Translations under genes and position numbers: made by a program
Notes under the pieces: model-generated
The model's input: the letters and a program-made list of their open reading frames with translations, nothing else
Told to the model about the DNA's origin: nothing
Databases searched by the model: none
Assembly: GCA_004552485.1 (NCBI GenBank)
Contig: SFOH01000006.1
Span: 1-51,053, forward strand
DNA: 51,053 bases
Reading direction: 5' to 3'
Source of the DNA: Bacteroidales bacterium
GTDB lineage: Bacteria; Bacteroidota; Bacteroidia; Bacteroidales; Muribaculaceae
Shown here: positions 43,916 through 51,053 of the stretch, in pieces
How the letters are laid out: each line of letters starts with the position of its first letter
How positions within the stretch are numbered: the first letter of the stretch is position 1

Positions 43916-45871
43916 ATGTCTGAAGATTTAGAACTCCATAACGGCGCTGAAGCCGAAGAATACAGCGCCAGTAACATCCAGGTCCTCGAGGGCCTGGAGG
44001 CTGTGCGCAAACGTCCGTCCATGTACATCGGAGACACCTCCGCCAAGGGCCTCCATCACCTTGTCTATGAGGTGGTTGACAACTCCATCGACGAGGCCCT
44101 CGCCGGCTTTGCCACCCACATCGAGGTGACCATCAACGCCGACGACTCCATCACCGTCGTGGACAACGGCCGCGGCATCCCCGTCGACATGCACGCCAAG
44201 GAGCACAAAAGCGCCCTCGAGGTGGTGCTCACCGTCCTCCATGCCGGCGGTAAGTTCGACAAAGGCTCCTACAAGGTGTCCGGCGGTCTGCACGGCGTCG
44301 GCGTCTCCTGCGTGAACGCCCTCTCCACATACCTGCGCGCCGAGGTGCGCCGCGAGGGCAAGGTCTACATGCAGGAATACTCCTGCGGCAAGCCCACCAC
44401 CGGCCTCACCGTCATCGGCGACTCCGAGACAACCGGCACGTCGATCTCCTTCAAACCCGACGGCTCGATCTTCACCGTCACCGTCTACGACTACGACACA
44501 CTGGCCAAACGCCTGCGCGACCTGGCCTTCCTGAACGCCGGCATCACCCTGACGCTCACCGACATGCGCCACATCGGCGAGGACGGCAAGCCCCGTCAGG
44601 ACCGCTTTTACAGCGCCGCCGGCCTCCGCGAGTTCGTCCAGTACATCGACTCGAACAAGGAGAGCCTCATCGGCGACGTCATCGACCTGCGCACCGAGCG
44701 CAACGGCGTGCCCATCGAGGTGGCCCTCACCTACAACTCCTCCTTCAACGAGAACATCTACTCTTACGTCAACAATATCAACACCATCGAGGGCGGCACG
44801 CACCTCACCGGTTTCCGCCGCGGCCTGACCACCACCCTCAAGAAATACGCCGAGGCCAACAACCTCCTCAAGAACGCCAAGGTCGAGATCTCCGGCGACG
44901 ACTTCCGCGAGGGCCTCACCGCAGTCATCTCCGTGAAGGTGCTCGAGCCCCAGTTCGAGGGTCAGACCAAGACCAAGCTGGGCAACACCGAGGTGGCCGG
45001 CGCTGTGTCCGGCGCTGTGTCCGAGGCACTTGCCACCTACCTCGAGGAGCATCCCCGCGAGGCGCAGACGATCGTCAGCAAGGTCGTGCTCGCCGCCCAG
45101 GCCCGCCAGGCCGCCTACAACGCCCGCCAGAAAGTGCAGCGCAAGTCGCCCATGAGCGGCGGCGGTCTCCCCGGCAAACTCTCCGACTGCACATCGCGCA
45201 CCGCCGAAGACTGCGAAATCTTCATCGTCGAGGGTGACTCGGCAGGCGGAACGGCCCTCGACGCCCGCGACCGCCGCTACCAGGCAATCCTCCCCCTGCG
45301 AGGCAAAATCCTCAACGTGGAGAAAGCCATGGAGCACAAAATCTTTGACAACGAGGAGATTACGAACATGTACCGCGCCCTGCGCGTCACCATCGGCACC
45401 GAGGAAGACCAGAAGGCCGCCAACGTCTCCAAGTTGGCCTACCACAAAATCATCATCATGACCGATGCCGATGTCGACGGCGCCCACATCGCCACCCTGC
45501 TCATGACCTTCTTCTTCCGCCGCATGCGCCCCATCATCGAGAACGGCTACCTCTACCTGGCCACGCCGCCGCTGTACAAGTGTAAGATGGGCAAGAACGA
45601 GGAGTACTGCTGGAACGACCTCCAGGTGCGCCAGTTCAAAGACCGATTCGGCGAGAACATCACCATCTCGCGATTCAAAGGTCTCGGCGAGATGAGCGCA
45701 CAGGAGCTGCGCGAGACCACCATGGCGCCCGGCCACCGCATCCTCAAGCAGGTCCACATCAGCGACGCCGCCGAAGCCGACCGCATCTTCTCGATGCTCA
45801 TGGGCGAAGATGTTGCCCCGCGCCGCGACTTCATCGAGTCGAACGCCAACTACGCCAACATCGACGCATAA
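43916..45871 (+). CDS. gyrB: DNA gyrase subunit B
   Basis: 651 residues, the usual Bacteroidota GyrB length. GHKL ATPase: EVVDNSIDEALAG, DNGRGIPVD, SGGLHGVGVSCVNALS. Toprim: EGDSAGG near residue 440 and DADVDGAHIATLL near 520. The C-terminal GyrB block is present (YGENI-type FKGLGEMSAQELRETTM). It introduces negative supercoils with GyrA, which is not in the window. ParE is the alternative; the N-terminus and the AFLNAGITLTLTD pattern favour GyrB. Confidence 0.93.
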   Translation: MSEDLELHNGAEAEEYSASNIQVLEGLEAVRKRPSMYIGDTSAKGLHHLVYEVVDNSIDEALAGFATHIEVTINADDSITVVDNGRGIPVDMHAKEHKSALEVVLTVLHAGGKFDKGSYKVSGGLHGVGVSCVNALSTYLRAEVRREGKVYMQEYSCGKPTTGLTVIGDSETTGTSISFKPDGSIFTVTVYDYDTLAKRLRDLAFLNAGITLTLTDMRHIGEDGKPRQDRFYSAAGLREFVQYIDSNKESLIGDVIDLRTERNGVPIEVALTYNSSFNENIYSYVNNINTIEGGTHLTGFRRGLTTTLKKYAEANNLLKNAKVEISGDDFREGLTAVISVKVLEPQFEGQTKTKLGNTEVAGAVSGAVSEALATYLEEHPREAQTIVSKVVLAAQARQAAYNARQKVQRKSPMSGGGLPGKLSDCTSRTAEDCEIFIVEGDSAGGTALDARDRRYQAILPLRGKILNVEKAMEHKIFDNEEITNMYRALRVTIGTEEDQKAANVSKLAYHKIIIMTDADVDGAHIATLLMTFFFRRMRPIIENGYLYLATPPLYKCKMGKNEEYCWNDLQVRQFKDRFGENITISRFKGLGEMSAQELRETTMAPGHRILKQVHISDAAEADRIFSMLMGEDVAPRRDFIESNANYANIDA

Positions 45872-45886
45872 CCCCGCAAACTCTCA

Positions 45887-45921
45887 CGGACGGACGCCCC
45901 AACCCATCGGGCGCCCGTCCG
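45887..45921 (+). terminator. Probable terminator of gyrB
   Basis: GGACGGACGCCC pairs with GGGCGCCCGTCC with one mismatch. U-tract weak. Confidence 0.5.
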
Positions 45922-46013
45922 CTTCGTAATTCCCCCCGCGGATTAAACACAATTCTCTCCCCGGGCGTTATAATCAGAAAAGAACATCCATCATCACAAT
46001 TACATAGCACATA

Positions 46014-48239
46014 ATGTCACAGAAAGCACCCCGCAAGGCCGGCAAACTCACCACCGTCAAGCTTCACGAGGCCGTCATGCAATATATAACAAGCCCCGAG
46101 GCGGGCACCTTCAACTACCGCAACGTCGCCGAGGCCCTCGGCCTCACAGCCCCCTCGGCCATGCGCTCCATCGCCCTCTACCTGGCCGAGCTCGCCTTCG
46201 ACGGCGAAATCGTGGAGACCGCCCCCGGCCGCTACAAGATGCCCGTGCGCACAACCTCCGCCACCGGCACCTTCGTCCGCCGCTCCAACGGCAAGAACTC
46301 CGTCATCACCGACCCCGACGGCGAGACAATCCTCGTGGCCGAGCGCAACTCAATGCACGCCCTCAACGGCGACAAAGTGCGCGTGGCCATCGCCGCACGC
46401 CGCCGCGGTGTCGAGCCCGAAGCCATTGTCACTGAGATAGTTGAGCCCAAAGATCAGGTGTTCATCGGTACCATCTTCACCGAGCACAATGTCACCATGC
46501 TCCACACCGACTCCAAGTTCCTGGCCAGCGACATCCTCATCCCCCGCACCCGCATCAAGGGCGCCAAGGCCGGCGACAAAGCCATCGTGCGCATCACCTC
46601 GTGGCCCGAAAACCAGAACATCCCGCGCGGCGAAATCGTCGACATCCTGGGCAAAACCGGCGAGAACACCGCCGAGATGCACGCCATCCTCGCCGAGTTC
46701 GGTCTCCCTTACAAATACCCCGAGTCGGTGGAGAAAGCCGCCGAACGCATCGACGCCGGCATCACCGACGCCGTCGTCGCCGCACGCCGCGACATGCGCT
46801 CCGAGACAACCTTCACCATCGATCCCCGCGACGCCAAAGACTTCGACGACGCCCTGTCAATCAGCCGATTACCCAATGGCAACTACCGCGTGGGCGTCCA
46901 CATCGCCGACGTCACCCACTATGTCCACCCCGACACCATCATCGACCGCGAGGCCCGCGAGCGCGCCACCTCCGTCTACCTCGTCGACCGCACCATCCCC
47001 ATGCTCCCCGAGCACCTCTCCAACGGCATCTGCTCGCTCAACCCCCATGAGGACAAGCTCACCTTCTCCGTCATCTTCGAGATGACCCCCGAGGGCAAGG
47101 TCGTAGGCTCCGAAATCGTCCGCACCGTCATCAACTCCAACCGCCGCTTCACCTACGAAGAGGCCCAGGACGTCATCGAAACCGGCCACGGCGACTTCGC
47201 CGACGAAATCCTCACCCTCGACCGCCTCGCCAAGACACTCCGCCAGCGCCGCTACGACAACGGCTCCATCGACTTCGACCGCGCCGAAGTGCGCTTCGAA
47301 ATCGACGAGAAAGGCCATCCTACCTCCGTCTACTTCAAGGAGAGCAAGGACGCCAACAAACTCATCGAGGAATTCATGCTCCTGGCCAACCGGGCCGTGG
47401 CCCGCGCCATCGGCGCCGTCAGCAAGAAAAAGAAGGCCAAAGCCTTCGTCTACCGCGTCCACGATCAGCCTGACCAGCAGAAACTTACCGATCTCGCTGC
47501 CCTCGCTCGCGTCTTCGGCCACCGCCTCAAAGTCACCGGCACGCCCCGCGACATCAACCGCTCGCTCAACCGCCTGCTCCAGGACGTCAAGGGCACCGGC
47601 GAGGAGAACCTCGTCACCACCCTCGCGCTCCGCTCCATGGCCAAAGCCGTCTACTCCACCGAGAACATCGGACACTACGGCCTCGGCTTCGACTATTACA
47701 CCCACTTCACCTCGCCCATCCGCCGCTATCCCGACATGATGGTACACCGCCTCCTCGAGCGATACCTCCACGGCGGCCGCTCCGTCAACATCGAAAAGCT
47801 TGAGGAACAGTGCAAACACTCCTCCGACCAGGAGCAGCTCGCCGCCAACGCCGAGCGCGCCTCCATCAAATACAAGCAGGTCGAGTACATGGCCGACCAC
47901 CTCGGCGAGGACTTCGAAGGCGTCATCTCCGGTGTCACCGAGTGGGGCCTCTACGTCGAACTCAACGACAACAAGTGCGAAGGCCTCGTGCCCATGCGCG
48001 ACCTCGCCGACGACTACTACGACTTCGACGAGCGCAACTACTGCCTCGTCGGACGCCGCACCGGCACACGCTATCGCCTCGGCGACCCCATCCGCATCAC
48101 CGTCGCACGCGCCGACATCGACAAGAAGATGCTCGACTTCGTTCCCGCCGGCCACCGTGCCCTCCCCGCGCCCAAGAAGGCCATCGACCCGCGCGACACC
48201 CGCAACCGCCCCGGCATGAAACGCCGTCGCCGCAAATAA
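46014..48239 (+). CDS. rnr: Ribonuclease R
   Basis: 741 residues. N-terminal helix-turn-helix-like RNase II leader, cold-shock OB folds, and the RNB catalytic domain at about residues 260-600 (DPRDAKDFDDALSI with the metal aspartates, LPEHLSNGICSLNP, FTSPIRRYPDMMVHRLL). The S1 domain (FEGVISGVTEWGLYVEL) follows, ending in a basic tail. RNase R degrades structured RNA 3' to 5'. Start ATG 46014; no clear TAnnTTTG box was found ahead of it. The next gene, folB, begins 14 bases downstream. Confidence 0.95.
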   Translation: MSQKAPRKAGKLTTVKLHEAVMQYITSPEAGTFNYRNVAEALGLTAPSAMRSIALYLAELAFDGEIVETAPGRYKMPVRTTSATGTFVRRSNGKNSVITDPDGETILVAERNSMHALNGDKVRVAIAARRRGVEPEAIVTEIVEPKDQVFIGTIFTEHNVTMLHTDSKFLASDILIPRTRIKGAKAGDKAIVRITSWPENQNIPRGEIVDILGKTGENTAEMHAILAEFGLPYKYPESVEKAAERIDAGITDAVVAARRDMRSETTFTIDPRDAKDFDDALSISRLPNGNYRVGVHIADVTHYVHPDTIIDREARERATSVYLVDRTIPMLPEHLSNGICSLNPHEDKLTFSVIFEMTPEGKVVGSEIVRTVINSNRRFTYEEAQDVIETGHGDFADEILTLDRLAKTLRQRRYDNGSIDFDRAEVRFEIDEKGHPTSVYFKESKDANKLIEEFMLLANRAVARAIGAVSKKKKAKAFVYRVHDQPDQQKLTDLAALARVFGHRLKVTGTPRDINRSLNRLLQDVKGTGEENLVTTLALRSMAKAVYSTENIGHYGLGFDYYTHFTSPIRRYPDMMVHRLLERYLHGGRSVNIEKLEEQCKHSSDQEQLAANAERASIKYKQVEYMADHLGEDFEGVISGVTEWGLYVELNDNKCEGLVPMRDLADDYYDFDERNYCLVGRRTGTRYRLGDPIRITVARADIDKKMLDFVPAGHRALPAPKKAIDPRDTRNRPGMKRRRRK

Positions 48240-48253
48240 ATCCGCCCTCGATT

Positions 48254-48631
48254 ATGGCAGTAAAAATCGCTGATACATACATCACCATCTCCGGCCTGCG
48301 CGTCTTCGCGCGCCATGGCGTCATGCCCACCGAACGCCTCGTCGGCAACGACTTCACCGTCGACGCCGTCCTCTATTACAACGCCGCCAAAGCCATGGAC
48401 GACGACGAAATCAACCAGGCCGTCAACTATGCCGAGGCCGTGAAAATCATCCAACAGACTATGAATCAGTCGTCTCGGCTGCTCGAGCACGTCACGGGCC
48501 GCATTATCCGCGCCCTGACGGCGGCCTTCCCCGCCATCACGCGCGGCACCGTCACCGTCACCAAGCTCACTCCCCCCGTTGCCGCCCAGCTCGCCGGCAC
48601 CTCCTTCACCGCCACCTTCACCGTCAAATAA
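48254..48631 (+). CDS. folB: Dihydroneopterin aldolase
   Basis: 125 residues from ATG 48254; the long open frame upstream runs inside rnr. The early LRVFARHGVMPTERLVGNDFTVD pattern and later VNYAEAVKIIQQTM and SRLLEHVTGRIIRAL helices match FolB. It forms an octamer in the cytosol and cleaves dihydroneopterin in folate biosynthesis. Tail length and end (TFTVK) are normal for the family. Confidence 0.88.
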   Translation: MAVKIADTYITISGLRVFARHGVMPTERLVGNDFTVDAVLYYNAAKAMDDDEINQAVNYAEAVKIIQQTMNQSSRLLEHVTGRIIRALTAAFPAITRGTVTVTKLTPPVAAQLAGTSFTATFTVK

Positions 48632-48720
48632 CTTCCCCCTGTCCGCCCCGCCCCCTGGAACGCAGGCGCGGCCGGCGATTAGTGTAGGATTACAGTGACG
48701 GGGCACCAGTCAGCAGTCGA

Positions 48721-48950
48721 TTAGGGTAGCCATTTGAGCCGCGAGGAATCAGGGTGCCTTCGTCGGAATCAACATCGGAATCAAATGTCGGCGATGGGGC
48801 GTCAGCGGGCGTTTAGGGTAGTCATTTGAGCCGCTCGCTCCTTCCTCACGGTTCAAATGGCTAAACTAATCGGCTGCTGGCGCCCACACACCGGCGTTTG
48901 TGATTCCGAGGTCGATTCCCTGGTGCATCGCGGCTCAAATGGCTACCTAA
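48721..48950. repeat. Nested inverted repeat, TTTGAGCC family
   Basis: TTAGGGTAGCCATTTGAGCC (48721-48740) plus CGCGA is matched, apart from one bulge, by its reverse complement at 48928-48950. An inner pair has arms at 48811-48833 and 48849-48866. The TTTGAGCC core appears four times, in both orientations. No coding content. Confidence 0.8.
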
Positions 48951-48962
48951 GAACCTCGATAA

Positions 48963-48996
48963 ACAACGATGGCGGCCGGAGGGCCGCCATCGTTGT
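48963..48996 (-). terminator. Strong hairpin after the glycosyltransferase gene
   Basis: ACAACGATGGCGGCC (48963-48977) and GGCCGCCATCGTTGT (48982-48996) form a perfect 15-bp stem with a four-base loop. Confidence 0.7.
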
Positions 48997-49014
48997 GTTC
49001 GGGGGAGGAGGGCA

Positions 49015-50271
49015 TTAGCCCCAGGAGTAGAACTTGGAGCGATTGCGCCGGACGCGCCATGCCAGGCGCATATTGCGGAACGGGTGCATGAGGATGATCC
49101 ACGGCAGCGACATGCGCAGGCGCTTGCCGCCAAGCGCGCGTATCGTGCGGCTCCATGCCGCGCTCGCCACCCACAGCATCGCGATAATCACCACCAACGC
49201 GGCTATCGCCGGGATGATGTTCGGCAGCGCCGTCACAGCCGCGCCGATGCCGCACAGAATCATCAGCCACAGCATCCACTCGCCCGTCGCCATCATGCGG
49301 CGCGACGAACGCGACACTTCGTGGCCCGTAAACTCGTGACGCATAGCCAGTTCCTTCAGTAGCTGACGCGTGTTGTGTGCCGTCATCTCCACGCGGCTCT
49401 CCGGACACAGCTCCACGACAGTGTTCTCCGCCGTGGCGATCTCCGAGACGAAGATGTCATCGTCGCCATAGCGCTTGTCGAGCGAGCGCGAGAAGCCCTT
49501 GTTGCGGAAGAAGAGGTCGCGCGTGTATGCGATGTTGTATTCCGTGCCGCGGTAGGGGTGGCCGGATAGCGCCGCCGTGAGCCATGTAGCGTCGGAAGCG
49601 TAGAAGTCGAAGGTGCGGCGACGGCTGCCCATGCCGTTCTCCTGATAGGCGGGCACGGCGTTGCCGAGCACAACCTCCACGCTCGGGTTGGAGAAATGGC
49701 GCATGATCGAGGCCAGCCACAGCGGACTCGTGATGGTTGCCGTGGCCATCGTGTGCACGACCACGCGGTTCTGCGCCGCCTTGATGCCCAGCATCAGCGC
49801 CAATTTCTTGCGCGAGAGCGAGCGTGCGCCGTCGGGCGTGTAGGTGAGATAGAGGTTGCGGTGCTGCGACGCCAGCATCGAGACGACGTCCGACGTGGCT
49901 TCGGAGCCGCCTTCGTTCACCACAATCACCTCAAAGCCGGGCTCATAGCGCTGCTCGAGCAGCCGGGGCAGCAGACGTGTCAGCGCCTCCGCCTGGTCCT
50001 GGGCGTATACCACGATGGAGGCCGGGCCGGCGGCGGCCGCCTTCATCGTCTCCTCGTCTTCGACGATGGAGAAGCCCTCGGTGAACAGACCGTCCTCGTC
50101 GGGCTGCGGCGCGTTTTCCATGCCCTCGCAGTCGTCGGCATGGGTGGCGGCGTAAGAGGCCACGCGGCGTATACGCCGAACGTACACCGGGAACACCACG
50201 ATGGCGCATACCACCATGGCGGCGAAGAGTAATATTGTGATTAACTGAAAGTTAAAGTCGAATTCAATCAT
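49015..50271 (-). CDS. Membrane glycosyltransferase family 2
   Basis: 418 residues. An N-terminal helix (ITILLFAAMVVCAIVVFPVYV) anchors it. A GT2 domain at about residues 80-300 has IVVYAQDQAEALTRLL, VIVVNEGGSEA, and a DDDIFVSEIA motif near the donor site. Two or three C-terminal helices follow (LWLMILCGIGAAVTALP, AALVVIIAMLWVASA), with a basic tail. It likely makes a surface polysaccharide using a nucleotide sugar; acceptor unknown. Minus -7 box TAACTTTG at 50319-50312. Confidence 0.85.
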   Translation of the reverse strand: MIEFDFNFQLITILLFAAMVVCAIVVFPVYVRRIRRVASYAATHADDCEGMENAPQPDEDGLFTEGFSIVEDEETMKAAAAGPASIVVYAQDQAEALTRLLPRLLEQRYEPGFEVIVVNEGGSEATSDVVSMLASQHRNLYLTYTPDGARSLSRKKLALMLGIKAAQNRVVVHTMATATITSPLWLASIMRHFSNPSVEVVLGNAVPAYQENGMGSRRRTFDFYASDATWLTAALSGHPYRGTEYNIAYTRDLFFRNKGFSRSLDKRYGDDDIFVSEIATAENTVVELCPESRVEMTAHNTRQLLKELAMRHEFTGHEVSRSSRRMMATGEWMLWLMILCGIGAAVTALPNIIPAIAALVVIIAMLWVASAAWSRTIRALGGKRLRMSLPWIILMHPFRNMRLAWRVRRNRSKFYSWG

Positions 50272-50888
50272 AGCAGAGACTGTACCCTTGAACAGATGAG
50301 TAATGGTGACACAAAGTTACAAAAAATGCGCGAAATAACCGCCGCCGCGTCCCGCTTTTTTCTTGCCCGTTAATATATATTTATATATGTACGCGCGCGC
50401 GAGGCCCCGTGGCGACGGCATTCCAAGCCGTCGCGGGAGCAAAAGCCCCGCCGATAGCACCCCCGCGACCCCCAACGTCCGCCGAAAACGACCGATTCGC
50501 GCCAAAATCCGGCTCTCGGCAGTGTTGAAAAAAAATCGCGGCTCGCGAAAAAAAAGTGCATTTTAGCAAAAAGAAAGGCCTGCCCGCTTATTTTTCAGCT
50601 TAATTCACCCCTGCGCGCCGAAAATCCTTATTTCCATTAACCCTTTGCGGTAATTTGCCACAAATTTTAACACTTCACGCGGCGAAAATGCCTAAAAAAC
50701 ATGTTCTTCAACATATTTTTTTTCAAAATTTTGTGTATTTTTCGGCAAAAGTGTTTATCTTTGTGAATTGAAACTTGTCTCTACCCGGGCGAATTCTACC
50801 CTTTTCCCTGCCCGAGGAGGCTTCTTTTAGTAGGCTAACAGATTGAATATCAATCCTTTTAATTAATATTTGTTTAATTGTTTTTAGT
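50272..50888. other. 617-bp spacer: promoters, palindrome and long leader
   Basis: Holds the glycosyltransferase -7 box (TAACTTTG, minus, 50319-50312), an alternating purine-pyrimidine tract (50382-50401), a palindrome GCGACGGC/GCCGTCGC (50412-50434) like those near 37200, an AT-rich stretch, and the promoter and 120-base leader of the last gene. Confidence 0.65.
50730..50763 (+). promoter_or_regulatory. Promoter of the SusC-type gene
   Basis: TTTG at 50730-50733, 22 bp, then TATCTTTG at 50756-50763. Leader about 120 bases. Confidence 0.6.
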
Positions 50889-51053
50889 ATGAAAAAGCTG
50901 TTTCTATTACTTGTGACAGTATTGACAGTCACTCTGTGTGCGTCGGCTCAGACGCGTACGGTGACTGGTACTGTGCTTGAAGAGGGTAGCGAAGAGCCCA
51001 TCATCGGTGCCAGCGTCACCGCCGGCAACAACAAGATGGGTGTGAGCACTGAC
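50889..51053 (+). CDS. TonB-dependent receptor (SusC type), 3' partial
   Basis: The window ends after 55 codons. The signal peptide (MKKLFLLLVTVLTVTLCASAQ) is followed by TRTVTGTVLEEGSEEPIIGA, the start of a carboxypeptidase regulatory-like domain. This pair is the usual opening of SusC/RagA-family outer-membrane receptors. The barrel and plug lie beyond the window, so another protein with this domain cannot be excluded. Confidence 0.7.
   Translation, partial: MKKLFLLLVTVLTVTLCASAQTRTVTGTVLEEGSEEPIIGASVTAGNNKMGVSTD

Larger units (their letters stand above)
48632..49014. other. Non-coding spacer with nested inverted repeats
   Basis: 383 bp without a supported gene. Contains the inverted-repeat element at 48721-48950 and a strong terminator hairpin at 48963-48996. 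Confidence 0.7.

Noticed and set aside
43928..45757. 609-codon open frame opposite gyrB
   Set aside because: It mirrors a well-supported gene in GC-rich DNA, and its product is low complexity, Val/Gly/Asp-rich and without domains.

Overview
The window reads as chromosomal DNA from a GC-rich Bacteroidales bacterium, plausibly Muribaculaceae or a close relative. Supporting signs are Bacteroidota promoters (TTG or TTTG, about 20 bp, then TAnnTTTG), weak ribosome binding sites, a T9SS-like C-terminal tail, a PCMD-type protein, a SusC-type receptor start at the right edge, and Bacteroidota-style LytTR and radical SAM genes. Genus cannot be fixed from the sequence alone. No rRNA, tRNA, CRISPR array, complete insertion sequence or prophage was seen.

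Left part (1-5514): the 3' part of an exported Ig-like protein, a galactofuranosyltransferase-like enzyme, a VanW-like protein, and two tandem paralogous membrane proteins. Centre-left (5515-21529) is the most unusual part. It holds a stand-alone LytTR regulator, two FHA/zinc-ribbon proteins, an exported caspase-like protease, a PP2C phosphatase, a Ser/Thr kinase, several exported proteins of unknown function, two related acidic proteins, a Sel1-repeat protein, a radical SAM/SPASM enzyme with an acidic YG-repeat neighbour, and an acyltransferase. Three transcription units here are preceded by the same direct repeat, TTCGTC twice with a 21-bp period. A fourth copy lies 18 kb away, ahead of a PEGA/WG-repeat protein (37252-38706) whose N-terminal domain is also found in the island (17864-18736). 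This geometry is typical of LytTR-domain operators, so I infer a small regulon controlled by the LytTR protein at 5801.

Middle part (21500-35505): a Rel/SpoT homologue whose synthetase motifs look degenerate, a remnant of a YhcG-type nuclease gene, an L,D-transpeptidase, a long minus-strand operon (DUF5715, giant AsmA-like protein, HAD phosphatase, aroB, small membrane protein, DUF362), two small membrane proteins on the plus strand, rplS, and a POT-family peptide transporter.

Right part (35506-51053): a PCMD-like exported protein, a triplicated 135-bp palindromic repeat, the PEGA/WG protein, a ruvX-def-ettA run, a DJ-1 family protein, apbE, gyrB, rnr, folB, a nested inverted-repeat region, a membrane glycosyltransferase, and the start of a TonB-dependent receptor-type gene. 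Functions in the island are inferred from domains and context. The claim of a linked signalling system is a hypothesis, not an established pathway.
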